Assembly (NCBI RefSeq): GCF_028802875.1
Contig: NZ_JARAMP010000002.1
Location: forward strand, 62,001 to 126,000
Direction of reading: 5' to 3'
Length of the DNA stretch: 64,000 nt
From: Seohaeicola sp024304985
GTDB lineage: Bacteria > Pseudomonadota > Alphaproteobacteria > Rhodobacterales > Rhodobacteraceae
Shown here: piece after piece, positions 32,269 to 41,398 of the stretch
Layout: each line of letters begins with the position of its first letter
Numbering within the stretch: position 1 is the stretch's first letter
Notes under the pieces: generated by a model
Seen by the model: only the letters and a program-made list of their open reading frames with translations
Database searches by the model: none
Told to the model about the DNA's origin: nothing
Translations under genes and position numbers: made by a program

Positions 32269-32302
32269 TTGATGCGTCAGTTGCAATCCCCTAAAGGGAT
32301 TG
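32269..32302 (+). promoter_or_regulatory. Possible fabI promoter with overlapping inverted repeat
   Basis: TTGATG and TAAAGG are 17 nt apart (32269-32297), and the perfect inverted repeat CAATCCC-CTAAA-GGGATTG (32284-32302) covers the -10 region, 30 nt upstream of the fabI start. It could be an operator or an mRNA leader hairpin. Confidence 0.35.
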
Positions 32303-32331
32303 AAGCAATCACCTTGGGCAGGAATTCCGCA

Positions 32332-33156
32332 ATGTCAAACACACTTATGGCCGGCAAGCGCGGTCTTATCATGGGGCTTGCCAATGACAAGTCGATCGCA
32401 TGGGGCATCGCCAAGGCCTGTGCGGATGCAGGGGCCGAGATGGCCTTCAGCTATATGGGCGAGGCGTTCCGCAAACGCGTGGCTCCTCTGGCCGAAAGCA
32501 TCGGTGTCACCACACTGATTGATTGTGACGTGTCCGACATGGACTCGGTCGATGCCGCCTTCGCCGAGATCGAAAAGACCTGGGGCAAGCTGGATTTCCT
32601 GGTCCATGCCATCGGCTTTTCCGACAAGAACGAATTGCGCGGGCGCTATGTCGATACCAGCCGCGACAACTTTCTGATGACCCTCGATGTCAGCTGCTAC
32701 AGCTTCACCGCCGTGATGCAGCGCGCCGAAAAGCTGATGAAGAATGGCGGCAGCGCCCTGACCCTGACCTATTATGGCGCCGAACAGGTCATGCCCCATT
32801 ACAATGTGATGGGTGTGGCCAAGGCCGCGCTGGAGGCTTCGGTGAAATATCTGGCCGAGGATCTGGGCAAGGACGGCATCCGGGTGAATGCGATCAGCGC
32901 CGGCCCGATCAAGACGCTGGCCGCCAGCGGCATCGGCGATTTCCGCTATATCCTGAAATGGAACGAGCTGAACTCGCCCCTGCGCCGCAATGTAACGATC
33001 GAGGATGTGGGCAAATCCGCGCTCTATCTGCTGTCCGATCTGGGATCGGGTGTTACGGGCGAGAATCTGCATGTGGATGCAGGCTACCATGTCGTCGGCA
33101 TGAAGGCCGTGGACGCCCCCGATATCGACGCCGTGACCGGGCGCAAGGACGCCTGA
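32332..33156 (+). CDS. fabI: Enoyl-acyl carrier protein reductase (FabI type)
   Basis: FabI performs the final NADH-dependent reduction of each fatty-acid elongation cycle. The 274-residue protein is an atypical short-chain dehydrogenase with N-terminal GLIMGLANDKSIAWGIA, and the FabI-specific active site Y-x6-K at Tyr157 and Lys164 with the second tyrosine Tyr147. The ATG at 32332 follows GGCAGGAATT; a frame extension upstream covers the promoter. The GNG-rich C-terminus is normal. Confidence 0.96.
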   Translation: MSNTLMAGKRGLIMGLANDKSIAWGIAKACADAGAEMAFSYMGEAFRKRVAPLAESIGVTTLIDCDVSDMDSVDAAFAEIEKTWGKLDFLVHAIGFSDKNELRGRYVDTSRDNFLMTLDVSCYSFTAVMQRAEKLMKNGGSALTLTYYGAEQVMPHYNVMGVAKAALEASVKYLAEDLGKDGIRVNAISAGPIKTLAASGIGDFRYILKWNELNSPLRRNVTIEDVGKSALYLLSDLGSGVTGENLHVDAGYHVVGMKAVDAPDIDAVTGRKDA

Positions 33157-33186
33157 CCCGCCAGCCTCAGCACAAGGACAGATGCC

Positions 33187-33690
33187 ATGACCGACCGCCT
33201 GCCCCACGAAAAAGGTTTTCACATCAGCTGGGACCAGATCCATCGCGACAGCCGCGCTCTGGCCTGGCGGTTGCAGGGCTATGGGCCCGACAACGGCGCA
33301 TGGCGCGCAGTCGTGGCCATCACCCGCGGCGGCATGGCGCCCGCGATGATCGTCAGCCGCGAACTGGATATTCGCGTGGTGGATACGATCTCGATCAAGT
33401 CCTATGACCACCAGAGCCAGTCCGAGGCCAAGGTGCTGAAAGCGCCCGACGCAGACCTGATGGGGGACGGCACCGGTATCCTTATCGTCGATGATCTGGT
33501 GGACAGCGGCAAAACGCTTGAGGTCGTGCGCCGCATGTACCCCAATGCCCATTTTGCTACTGTCTATGCCAAGCCCAAGGGCCGCCCGCAGGTGGATACC
33601 TTCATCACCGAAGTCAGCCAGGACACCTGGATCTTCTTCCCCTGGGACATGGCGTTGCAATATGTCGAACCCTATCGCGGCCGCGACTGA
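33187..33690 (+). CDS. gpt: Xanthine-guanine phosphoribosyltransferase
   Basis: A 167-residue type I phosphoribosyltransferase that salvages xanthine, guanine and hypoxanthine using PRPP. The PRPP-binding loop ILIVDDLVDSGKTLEVV (about 97-113) and the ITRGGMAPAMIVSRELDIR segment are clear, and the WIFFPWDMALQY end matches bacterial Gpt. It follows fabI by 30 nt and is likely co-transcribed with it. Confidence 0.92.
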   Translation: MTDRLPHEKGFHISWDQIHRDSRALAWRLQGYGPDNGAWRAVVAITRGGMAPAMIVSRELDIRVVDTISIKSYDHQSQSEAKVLKAPDADLMGDGTGILIVDDLVDSGKTLEVVRRMYPNAHFATVYAKPKGRPQVDTFITEVSQDTWIFFPWDMALQYVEPYRGRD

Positions 33691-33713
33691 TCGGCGGGGT
33701 CCGCACGCCCTGC

Positions 33714-33737
33714 TGTTTCTTCTTGCTCCAAATATCC
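33714..33737. repeat. Dispersed intergenic motif, copy C
   Basis: TGTTTCTTCTTGCTCCAAAT followed by ATCC matches the copies at 2260 and 9673 (inverted) in the TTCTTCTTGC...CAAATATCC core. It is 23 nt behind the gpt stop. Confidence 0.55.
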
Positions 33738-33780
33738 ATTCCCGCGTCCTCCACCCGCGCGGCGCTCAAGGAAGGCTCCC

Positions 33781-34956
33781 ATGACCCAGACCCGCACCGC
33801 CGCGACATTCGCCCCCCCGGTGATGGAGGCGCGGCGCTGGCTGGACGGGGTCAGCTTCCCGGCGGATCGCCCGCTGATCAATGTCAGCCAGGCCGCTCCG
33901 GTCGAGTTGCCACCGCTGGCCATGCGCGAGGCGATCGCCGATGCCGCGATCAATACCGCGCAGGCGCATCTTTACGGCCCCGTTCTTGGCAGCCCCGAAT
34001 TGCGCGCCGAGGTCGCAGCCCGCACAGCCCGCCTTTACGGCGGCATCGTAGAACCGGCACAGGTCGCCATCACCTCGGGCTGCAATCAGGCCTTCAACGC
34101 GGCGATCATGGCCCTCACCACCGAAGGGGATGAGGTTATCCTGCCAACCCCTTGGTATTTTAATCATAAAATGTGGCTCGACATGGCTGGTGTCACCGCT
34201 GTGCCGCTGCCGACAGGGGCGGATATGCTGCCCGACCCCGATCACGCGGCCGCCCTGATCACCCCGCGCACCCGCGCGATCACACTGGTCAGCCCGAACA
34301 ACCCCGCCGGCGTCGAATATCCTGCCAGTCTGATCCGCGCCTTTGCCGATCTGGCCCGCCGCCACGGCATCGCATTGATCGTGGACGAGACCTATCGCGA
34401 TTTCCATTCGATCAGCGGGCCTGCCCATGATCTTTTCACCGATGCCGCGTGGGACGATACGCTGATCCAGCTCTATTCCTTCTCCAAGGCCTACCGCCTG
34501 ACCGGGCACCGCGTGGGCGCCATGCTGTCCAGCCCAGCCCGTCTGGCCGAGGTCGAGAAGTTCCTTGATACAGTCACCATCTGCCCCAACCAGTTGGGCC
34601 AGATCGCGGCGCTTTGGGGCATGCGGCATCTGGACCAATGGCTCGCGGGCGAGCGGGACGAGATCCTGTCGCGCCGCGCAGCGATCGAGGCGGGCTTTCC
34701 GCGTCTGGCCGCGCAGGGCTGGGCCTTGCGCGGTGTGGGTGCCTATTTCGCCTATGTCGCGCATCCTTTCGACCTGCCCTCGGACCGGCTGGCCCAGCAT
34801 ATGGTCAAGGCGGCAGGTGTGTTGGCCCTGCCCGGCACGATGTTTGTGCCCGAAGGCGATCCCAGCGGCGCACGGCATCTGCGGATTGCCTTTGCCAATG
34901 TGGATGCGGCTGGCATCGGCACGCTGTTCGACCGGCTGGCGGATCTGCGGGTGTGA
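33781..34956 (+). CDS. PLP-dependent aminotransferase (class I/II)
   Basis: A 391-residue fold-type I aminotransferase. Recognisable are the NNPAG loop (173-177), VDETY with the PLP-contacting aspartate (201-205), the Schiff-base lysine K236 in YSFSKAYRLTGHRVGAM, and the C-terminal arginine region with RIAFAN. The substrate is not determined by sequence; the family includes aspartate, aromatic and valine-type enzymes. It is separated from gpt by about 90 nt containing a repeat copy and is probably its own unit. Confidence 0.9.
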   Translation: MTQTRTAATFAPPVMEARRWLDGVSFPADRPLINVSQAAPVELPPLAMREAIADAAINTAQAHLYGPVLGSPELRAEVAARTARLYGGIVEPAQVAITSGCNQAFNAAIMALTTEGDEVILPTPWYFNHKMWLDMAGVTAVPLPTGADMLPDPDHAAALITPRTRAITLVSPNNPAGVEYPASLIRAFADLARRHGIALIVDETYRDFHSISGPAHDLFTDAAWDDTLIQLYSFSKAYRLTGHRVGAMLSSPARLAEVEKFLDTVTICPNQLGQIAALWGMRHLDQWLAGERDEILSRRAAIEAGFPRLAAQGWALRGVGAYFAYVAHPFDLPSDRLAQHMVKAAGVLALPGTMFVPEGDPSGARHLRIAFANVDAAGIGTLFDRLADLRV

Positions 34957-35047
34957 CCCGCCATCGGCGGGGCCGATCCGGCCTTGCCCCGCGCGGATGC
35001 AGCGCGTAGACAGTTTCAACTCGAAAACACCCGGAAAGAGGCGATTT

Positions 35048-36904
35048 ATGGCACGTGGCGGTATCACGAAATTTCTGGTCTGGACCCTGCTTGGCCTGCT
35101 GATTGTCGGGCTTGCCGGATTTGGCGCGACAAACCTGTCGGGGGCGGCACGTTCGATCGGGTCGGTAGGCGATCAGGAGATCAATATCGACGAATATGCC
35201 CGCGCCCTGCAGGAGGAGATCCGCGCCATCGAGGCGCAGACCCGTCAGCCGCTGAGCTTTGCCGAGGCACAGGCCTTCGGACTGGACCGCAACGTGCTGG
35301 CCCGTCTGGTGACGGCTGCGGCACTGGACAATGAGGCCGCGCGCCTGGGAATTTCGGTTGGTGACGAAGTTGTAGCGGATCAGATCCTTCAGATCCCCGC
35401 ATTCCAGTCGATCAATGGCGAATTCGACCGCGAGGCCTATCGCTTTGCCCTGCAACAGGCCGGATTGAACGAAAGCCGGTTCGAGGATCAACTCCGCCGT
35501 GAGACCGCGCGCAGCCTGCTGCAAGGTGCCATGGTGCAAAGCGCCGTGATGCCGCAGACCTATGTGGATACGCTGATCGCCTTTGCGTGGGAACGGCGCG
35601 CGTTCTCTTGGGCCACGCTGGATGCAAGTCAGCTTGAGGCCCCTGTGGGGGCACCGACCGAAGAGCAGCTGCTTGCCTGGTACGAGGCCAATCCCGAGGT
35701 GTTCACGACACCGGCCGCCAAGCGGATCACCCTGGCCGCGCTGACCCCCGACATGATCCTTGACCAGGTCACCATCGACGACACGGCCTTGCGGGCCGAA
35801 TATGACGCCCGTGCGACTGATTACAACACGCCGGAGCGACGGCTGGTCGAGCGTCTGGCCTTTGCCAATGACGCAGCGGCCGAAGCGGCGATCGCGGCCC
35901 TGACAGCGGGTGAGACCGATTTCGAAACGCTGGTGCAGGATCGCGGCCTGACGCTGGCCGATGTGGATCTGGGCGATGTGCCGCTGGCTGATCTGGGTGC
36001 CGCCGGCGAGGCTGTCTTTGCCGCCGAAGTGGGCGCCGTGGTCGGGCCATTCCCCAGTTCGCTGGGACCGGCACTGTTCCGGGTGAACGGTGTTCTGGGC
36101 GCGCAGAACATCACCTTCGAGGAGGTGCGCGACGATCTGGCCGCTGAACTGGCCCCCGACCGCGCCCGCCGCGTAATCGAGGCACAGGCCAGCGGGATCG
36201 ACGACATGCTGGCCGGTGGTGCCACACTGGAGGAACTGGCCGCCGATACGGATATGCAGATGCAGACCCTCGACTGGTCGGAAGAGGTGGATGCGGGCAT
36301 CGCCGCCTATCCCGCTTTCCGCCGTGCGGCGGCCGCCTTGGACGCCGATGATTATCCCACGCTGATCGAACTGGACGATGGTGGTGTATTCGCCATGCGT
36401 CTGGAGGAAGAACTGGAACCGCGCCTTCTCCCGCTGGAGGACATGCGCGAAGTGGCCGTGGCCGGATGGCAGGCGGACGAGACCTTGCGCCTGCTGCGCA
36501 CCCGCGCCGAGGCTGTCGTGGCCGGCTATGCCACGACCGGCGATCTGGCCGCCGAGGGCCTGACCGTGACCGAAGAGCGCAACATCACCCGCGATCAGTT
36601 CATCCCCGGCACGGCCCCCGGTTTCCTGAACCGCGTGTTCCAGATGGCACCCGGCGATCTGGCCGTGATCGACGGCCCGGCCGAGGGTGCTGGCCCCACC
36701 GTCCTGATCGTGCGGATGGACGAGGTCCTGCCCGCAGATGAGACCGATCCGGGTGTGACGGCGCTGCGCGACCGTCTGTCCGAAAGCGGCCGCGCCGGTC
36801 TGGCACAGGATCTGTTTCAGGCTTATGTCGGGCAGTTGCAGACGCAGGCAGGCGTGCAACTGGATCAGGCCGCGATCAATGCGGTGCATACCAACTTCCA
36901 GTAA
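35048..36904 (+). CDS. PpiD-like periplasmic peptidyl-prolyl isomerase
   Basis: A 618-residue membrane-anchored foldase. Residues about 8-28 form an N-terminal transmembrane helix (FLVWTLLGLLIVGLAGFGA), followed by a SurA-type N-terminal chaperone region (about 35-160, with DQEINIDEYARALQEEI and a QLRRETARSLLQ helix), a parvulin-like domain (about 235-360) and a long C-terminal helical region. Such proteins assist folding of envelope proteins, acting with SecYEG. The ATG at 35048 follows AAAGAGG. It is 91 nt downstream of the aminotransferase and 11 nt upstream of trpE, so it may be co-transcribed with trpE. Confidence 0.88.
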   Translation: MARGGITKFLVWTLLGLLIVGLAGFGATNLSGAARSIGSVGDQEINIDEYARALQEEIRAIEAQTRQPLSFAEAQAFGLDRNVLARLVTAAALDNEAARLGISVGDEVVADQILQIPAFQSINGEFDREAYRFALQQAGLNESRFEDQLRRETARSLLQGAMVQSAVMPQTYVDTLIAFAWERRAFSWATLDASQLEAPVGAPTEEQLLAWYEANPEVFTTPAAKRITLAALTPDMILDQVTIDDTALRAEYDARATDYNTPERRLVERLAFANDAAAEAAIAALTAGETDFETLVQDRGLTLADVDLGDVPLADLGAAGEAVFAAEVGAVVGPFPSSLGPALFRVNGVLGAQNITFEEVRDDLAAELAPDRARRVIEAQASGIDDMLAGGATLEELAADTDMQMQTLDWSEEVDAGIAAYPAFRRAAAALDADDYPTLIELDDGGVFAMRLEEELEPRLLPLEDMREVAVAGWQADETLRLLRTRAEAVVAGYATTGDLAAEGLTVTEERNITRDQFIPGTAPGFLNRVFQMAPGDLAVIDGPAEGAGPTVLIVRMDEVLPADETDPGVTALRDRLSESGRAGLAQDLFQAYVGQLQTQAGVQLDQAAINAVHTNFQ

Positions 36905-36915
36905 GGATCGCTTCC

Positions 36916-38424
36916 GTGGAACTGACACCTGATTTCCAGACCTTCGCCCGCGCCTATGATGCGGGGCAGAATCAGGTCGTCTATGCCCGGCTCGCCGCCG
37001 ATCTGGATACGCCCGTTTCCTTGATGCTCAAGCTGTCGGGCGCGGCCAAGGACGCGTTCATGCTGGAATCCGTGACAGGCGGCGAAGTGCGTGGGCGCTA
37101 TTCGATCATCGGGATGAAACCCGATCTGGTCTGGCAGTGCCACGGCACATCCAGCCGTCTGAACCGTCACGCGCGTTTCGATCCCGACGCCTTTGCCGAT
37201 CAGACGGGTGATCCACTGGCCAATCTGCGCGAACTGATCGCGGAAAGCCGGATCGACCTGCCCGAGGGTCTGCCCGCCGCCAGTGCGGGCCTCTTCGGTT
37301 ATCTTGGCTATGACATGATCCGGCTGGTCGAGAACCTGCCCGATGTGAATCCGGATCCGCTGGGCCTACCCGACGCGATGATGTTGCGCCCCACCGTGGT
37401 GGCGGTTCTGGACGGGGTCAAAGGCGATGTGACAGTCGTCTCGCCCGCATGGGTCAGTGACGGGCAATCGGCGCGGGCCGCCTATGCGCAGGCGGCCGAG
37501 CGGGTGATGGACGCGCTGCGCGATCTGGACCGCGCCCTGCCACAAGCCACGCGCGAGATGGGCGATGCGCGCGATGTGGCACCGCCGGTCTCGAATTTCT
37601 CGCATGCCGCCTATCTGGCGGCTGTGGAGAAGGCCAAGGATTATATCCGCGCTGGCGACATCTTTCAGGTCGTCCCTTCGCAGCGCTGGACTCAGGATTT
37701 TCCGCTCCCGCCCTTCACGCTCTATCGGTCGCTGCGGCGCACGAATCCTTCGCCCTTCATGTTCTATTTCAACTTCGGTGGCTTTCAGGTCATCGGAGCC
37801 AGCCCTGAAATCTTGGTGCGTGTCTTTGGCCGCGAGGTGACGATCCGTCCCATAGCGGGCACGCGCCCGCGCGGGGCCACGCCCGAACAGGACCGCGCCT
37901 ATGAGGCCGAGTTGCTGGCCGACAAGAAGGAACTTGCCGAGCATCTGATGCTGCTGGATCTGGGCCGCAACGATGTGGGCCGGGTCGCCAAAATCGGCAC
38001 CGTGCGCCCGACCGAACAATTCATCATCGAGCGATACAGCCACGTCATGCATATCGTGTCGAACGTGGTGGGCGAACTGGCCGAGGATCAGGACGCGCTC
38101 AGCGCCTTTTTTGCAGGCATGCCCGCAGGCACCGTGTCCGGCGCGCCCAAGGTGCGCGCCATGCAGATCATTGATGAGCTTGAGCCTGAAAAGCGCGGGA
38201 TCTATGGCGGCGGTGTCGGCTATTTCAGCGCGGGCGGCGACATGGACATGTGCATCGCCCTGCGCACCGCTATCGTCAAGGACCAGAAGCTATACATTCA
38301 GGCGGGCGGTGGCGTGGTCTATGACAGCGACCCCGAATCCGAGTATCAGGAGACGGTCCACAAATCGAACGCGATCCGGCGTGCTGCCGCCGATGCGGCG
38401 CGCTTCTCGGGCGGCAATGGTTGA
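36916..38424 (+). CDS. trpE: Anthranilate synthase component I
   Basis: TrpE converts chorismate and ammonia (from TrpG) to anthranilate in tryptophan synthesis. The 502-residue protein has the N-terminal regulatory region with the LxLSGAAKDAFMLESVTGG part of the tryptophan-binding site, then the chorismate-binding domain with the hallmarks IAGTRPRGATPEQDRAYE, DLGRNDVGRVAK and GTVSGAPKVRAMQIIDELEP. The start is a GTG 11 nt after the foldase stop. It is separated from trpGDC by rluE and the deacetylase-like gene, a split arrangement known in alphaproteobacteria. Confidence 0.97.
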   Translation: MELTPDFQTFARAYDAGQNQVVYARLAADLDTPVSLMLKLSGAAKDAFMLESVTGGEVRGRYSIIGMKPDLVWQCHGTSSRLNRHARFDPDAFADQTGDPLANLRELIAESRIDLPEGLPAASAGLFGYLGYDMIRLVENLPDVNPDPLGLPDAMMLRPTVVAVLDGVKGDVTVVSPAWVSDGQSARAAYAQAAERVMDALRDLDRALPQATREMGDARDVAPPVSNFSHAAYLAAVEKAKDYIRAGDIFQVVPSQRWTQDFPLPPFTLYRSLRRTNPSPFMFYFNFGGFQVIGASPEILVRVFGREVTIRPIAGTRPRGATPEQDRAYEAELLADKKELAEHLMLLDLGRNDVGRVAKIGTVRPTEQFIIERYSHVMHIVSNVVGELAEDQDALSAFFAGMPAGTVSGAPKVRAMQIIDELEPEKRGIYGGGVGYFSAGGDMDMCIALRTAIVKDQKLYIQAGGGVVYDSDPESEYQETVHKSNAIRRAAADAARFSGGNG

Positions 38425-38434
38425 GGCGGGGTAA

Positions 38435-38992
38435 ATGCCCCGGCTGATCTTGTTCAACAAACCTTTCGACGTCTTGTCGCAATTCACCGACAAAGGCAGC
38501 GCGGACAGTCCACGCGCAACCCTGTCGCAGTTCATCGACATTCCCGGCGTCTACCCCGCAGGACGGTTGGACCGCGACAGCGAAGGGCTGCTGCTGTTGA
38601 CCGATGACGGGCGTTTGCAGGCGCGCATCAGCGATCCGCGACACAAGATGGACAAGACCTATCTGGCGCAGGTTGAGGGCCTGCCCGATGCGGCGGCCCT
38701 TCAGGCGCTGCGCGCTGGCGTGACACTGAACGATGGACCGACCCGCCCCGCCAAGGTGCGCAAAGTGCCGGAACCCGACTGGCTCTGGCCACGCATTCCG
38801 CCGGTGCGGTTTCGCAAGACCGTGCCGGACAGTTGGATCGAACTGACGATTTCAGAGGGTCGCAACAGGCAGGTGCGGCGCATGACCGCCCATGTGGGGC
38901 ATCCCACCTTGCGGCTGATCCGTTTGCGCGTCGGCGTGTGGTCGCTCGGAGATCTGCCCCCCGGCCAGTGGTGCGAGGCTCCCCTGCCCTGA
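38435..38992 (+). CDS. rluE: Pseudouridine synthase (RluE/RsuA type)
   Basis: A 185-residue RNA pseudouridine synthase of the RsuA/RluB/E/F group. The catalytic motif GRLDRDSEGLLLLTDDG with its aspartate (residue about 46) is complete, as are KTYLAQVEG and EGRNRQVRRMTAHVGHPTLRLIRL. There is no S4 domain and the protein is short, which matches RluE (23S rRNA pseudouridine near 2457). The start follows the trpE stop by 10 nt, so it is in the same transcription unit. RluE versus another member of the group is judged from size only. Confidence 0.85.
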   Translation: MPRLILFNKPFDVLSQFTDKGSADSPRATLSQFIDIPGVYPAGRLDRDSEGLLLLTDDGRLQARISDPRHKMDKTYLAQVEGLPDAAALQALRAGVTLNDGPTRPAKVRKVPEPDWLWPRIPPVRFRKTVPDSWIELTISEGRNRQVRRMTAHVGHPTLRLIRLRVGVWSLGDLPPGQWCEAPLP

Positions 38993-38996
38993 CCGG

Positions 38997-40610
38997 TCAG
39001 TCTGCCGGATCAAGCACCGCCGACACAGGGGCCAGCGCGACACGTTGCGCCCGATCCTGCAATCCCCACAGCAGCAGCGCCGAGATCGTGTCCGGGCGCA
39101 GACGGCCCATCATGATCACGCCCTCACCATCTGTGGCTTGCAACCCTCCGGCTTGCTGACCGGCTTTGAACGCGCCCTGATCAAGGAACCGCCGGATGGC
39201 GGCTGCATCCTGACCGGCCCCATCGAAATCGCGGAAGACCGTAGCCGATGGCACGCCATCGCGCGCGGCTTGACGTTGAGCGGTGTTCAGCCCGTTGGGC
39301 AGCATGACCAGACCATAGCCGCGCTGACCCAGGATCGCGGATACCTGCTCGGACACCGTTCGGCTGGTCTGAAACCCGGTCGCATCGCCCTCCAGCACGG
39401 CCACCGCATCGGGAACAGCCGCAAGCGACACCTCCATCGCCACTTCGGCATCTTGTGGTGTGGAATCAGGGGCAAGGTCCACCAATGCCATGACCTCGAA
39501 TCCCGCCGCGCGGTAACTGGCGGATGCTTCGGCGGCGTCGGGGCGCGCGGCGTCAACGGCAAAGGTCAGCGGATAGGGAAAGTCGCGCAACGCCTCGACC
39601 CCGATGACGGTATCGCCCCGGTCGATCAGGACGATGGCCAGAGGGGGACGACCCTCGGGATCCTCAAATCGCAGCGCATTGCGCCGCAGGGGGATATCGT
39701 TCTCGGCGGACAGGGTTTCGCTGTTGCCGCCGCTACCCGGTGCGGGGCGATCAATCAGCGATGTGGCAGGTGTTCCGATGGCTGGACGCACCAGTGGCGC
39801 GGTTTCCTGCACGGCCACAGGCGCATCGGGTGCGGCCTGTTCGGGCGTGACCGCCGGCGGTGCCGGCTCGATCACCGGCAAGGGCTGGCGGCGCGGCATC
39901 GGTTGAGGCTGGGGCATGGGCGCAAGCGCAGCCATCCCGGTTTCTTCTTCTGCCGGGCTTGGACGGTCGGGCGTGGCTTGATCAACCGCGGCTTGTGCCT
40001 GATCGGGTTGCGCCGGGTCGGTCGAGATGGCGGGCGCTGTCGCTTCGGCGCGCGAAGCGGGCGCCGTAGGCTCGGCTGGCGTTGCGCTGCGTGGTGTGCT
40101 GCCAGCCACTGACGGCGTGATCGCGGGGGCATCGCCCGCATCGGGCGGTGCGGACAGGCTGCCGCCGCCCTGATCCGCCTGCGGTTGCGCGGCAGGATCG
40201 CGCCCGAGAATCGACAAAGGCGGATTGGCGGGAGCGGTGGCGCTGTCCAGCGTCGGTGCGGTGGCGATCTGCGGCGCGGCATCGCCTTGAGGAAGGACGG
40301 CCTGCCCGTCTTCGCGCGCCGCATTGAACACACTGCCTGCGGGCACATCCACCTCTGCTGTCGTGGGCGGCGTGGCGGTGTCAGGCGCGCTGTCCACGTT
40401 TGTCCCGTCAACGGACGCAGATGCGGGTGGCGCCGAAGGTGCCGGAGCCGCCTCGGGCGCGGCTTTGTCCTGTGGGAGCGCGGCTGTTTGCTCTGACGGC
40501 AATGATCTATCCGCCGTGTCTGGCAAACCCGACAGGATCGACAAGGCCGACAGGCCGATCACAGACACGGCCCCACCCACAAGACTTCCGCGTATGAACC
40601 CTTTTGCCAT
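38997..40610 (-). CDS. Divergent polysaccharide deacetylase family protein
   Basis: A 537-residue protein with an N-terminal membrane anchor (about 8-27, LVGGAVSVIGLSALSILSGL), a very long alanine/proline/threonine-rich low-complexity region (about 35-310) and a C-terminal domain (about 318-537, from AIVLIDRGDTVIGVE) of the divergent polysaccharide deacetylase family (YibQ type). The catalytic metal motifs of classical deacetylases are not evident, so activity is uncertain. The disordered linker would span the periplasm. It converges with rluE, with only four nt between stops, and is divergent from trpG. Confidence 0.85.
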   Translation of the reverse strand: MAKGFIRGSLVGGAVSVIGLSALSILSGLPDTADRSLPSEQTAALPQDKAAPEAAPAPSAPPASASVDGTNVDSAPDTATPPTTAEVDVPAGSVFNAAREDGQAVLPQGDAAPQIATAPTLDSATAPANPPLSILGRDPAAQPQADQGGGSLSAPPDAGDAPAITPSVAGSTPRSATPAEPTAPASRAEATAPAISTDPAQPDQAQAAVDQATPDRPSPAEEETGMAALAPMPQPQPMPRRQPLPVIEPAPPAVTPEQAAPDAPVAVQETAPLVRPAIGTPATSLIDRPAPGSGGNSETLSAENDIPLRRNALRFEDPEGRPPLAIVLIDRGDTVIGVEALRDFPYPLTFAVDAARPDAAEASASYRAAGFEVMALVDLAPDSTPQDAEVAMEVSLAAVPDAVAVLEGDATGFQTSRTVSEQVSAILGQRGYGLVMLPNGLNTAQRQAARDGVPSATVFRDFDGAGQDAAAIRRFLDQGAFKAGQQAGGLQATDGEGVIMMGRLRPDTISALLLWGLQDRAQRVALAPVSAVLDPAD

Positions 40611-40816
40611 CGTCCTGCCCTTTCTCTGCCTGCGGCCTCGTCACGGGCCTTCCTGCGTCCGGTGCGACCAAGACTTGATTGCGTTGCGCAACCAGACGAC
40701 CTGACCTTTGCGCCCGCATTCTCGGTCACGCCCCTTGACGCTCCGGCGCAAGCCTGAACAAGTATACCGCGACCAAGGTGCGGGCCTCCAGCCCCCAAAC
40801 GGAAAAGATAGGCCAG

Positions 40817-41398
40817 ATGCTGCTGCTCATCGATAACTACGACAGTTTCACCTATAATCTGGTGCATTATCTGGGCGATCTGGGCGCGAATGTCACCGTG
40901 CGCCGCAATGATGCGCTGGATGTGCAGGCTGCGATGGCGATGAATCCGGCCGGGATCATCCTGTCACCGGGCCCCTGCGATCCGGATCAGGCGGGCATCT
41001 GTCTGGCCTTGACCGCCGCTGCGGCAGAAACACGGACACCGCTTCTGGGCGTCTGTCTGGGGCATCAGACCATCGGTCAGGCGTTCGGTGGCAAGGTGGT
41101 GCGCTGCCACGAGATCGTGCACGGCAAGATGGGCGTCATGCATCATGCGGGCCAAGGACTTTTCGCGGGTCTGCCCAATCCGTTCGAGGCGACCCGCTAT
41201 CATTCACTGGTCGTGGAGCGCGAGAGCCTGCCCGATTGCCTTGAGGTGACGGCATGGCTGGAGGATGGGACGATCATGGGCCTGCAGCATCGTGAGCTGC
41301 CCATTCACGGTGTGCAGTTCCACCCGGAATCGATCGCCTCGCAACATGGGCACGAGATGTTGCAGAATTTCCTGAACGTGATGAAGGTTCCGGCATGA
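40817..41398 (+). CDS. trpG: Anthranilate synthase component II
   Basis: TrpG is the glutamine amidotransferase subunit that supplies ammonia to TrpE. The 193-residue protein opens with the family start LLLIDNYDSFTYNLVHYLG and has the catalytic triad Cys80 (GVCLGHQ), His169 and Glu171 (FHPESIAS). I take the ATG at 40817; an earlier in-frame codon lacks similarity. It begins the trpG-trpD-trpC-moaC-moeA operon, in which every junction is an overlap. Confidence 0.96.
   Translation: MLLLIDNYDSFTYNLVHYLGDLGANVTVRRNDALDVQAAMAMNPAGIILSPGPCDPDQAGICLALTAAAAETRTPLLGVCLGHQTIGQAFGGKVVRCHEIVHGKMGVMHHAGQGLFAGLPNPFEATRYHSLVVERESLPDCLEVTAWLEDGTIMGLQHRELPIHGVQFHPESIASQHGHEMLQNFLNVMKVPA

Noticed and set aside
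38997..40610. Functional classical polysaccharide deacetylase
   Set aside because: The metal-binding aspartate/histidine motifs are not recognisable; listed only as a divergent family member.
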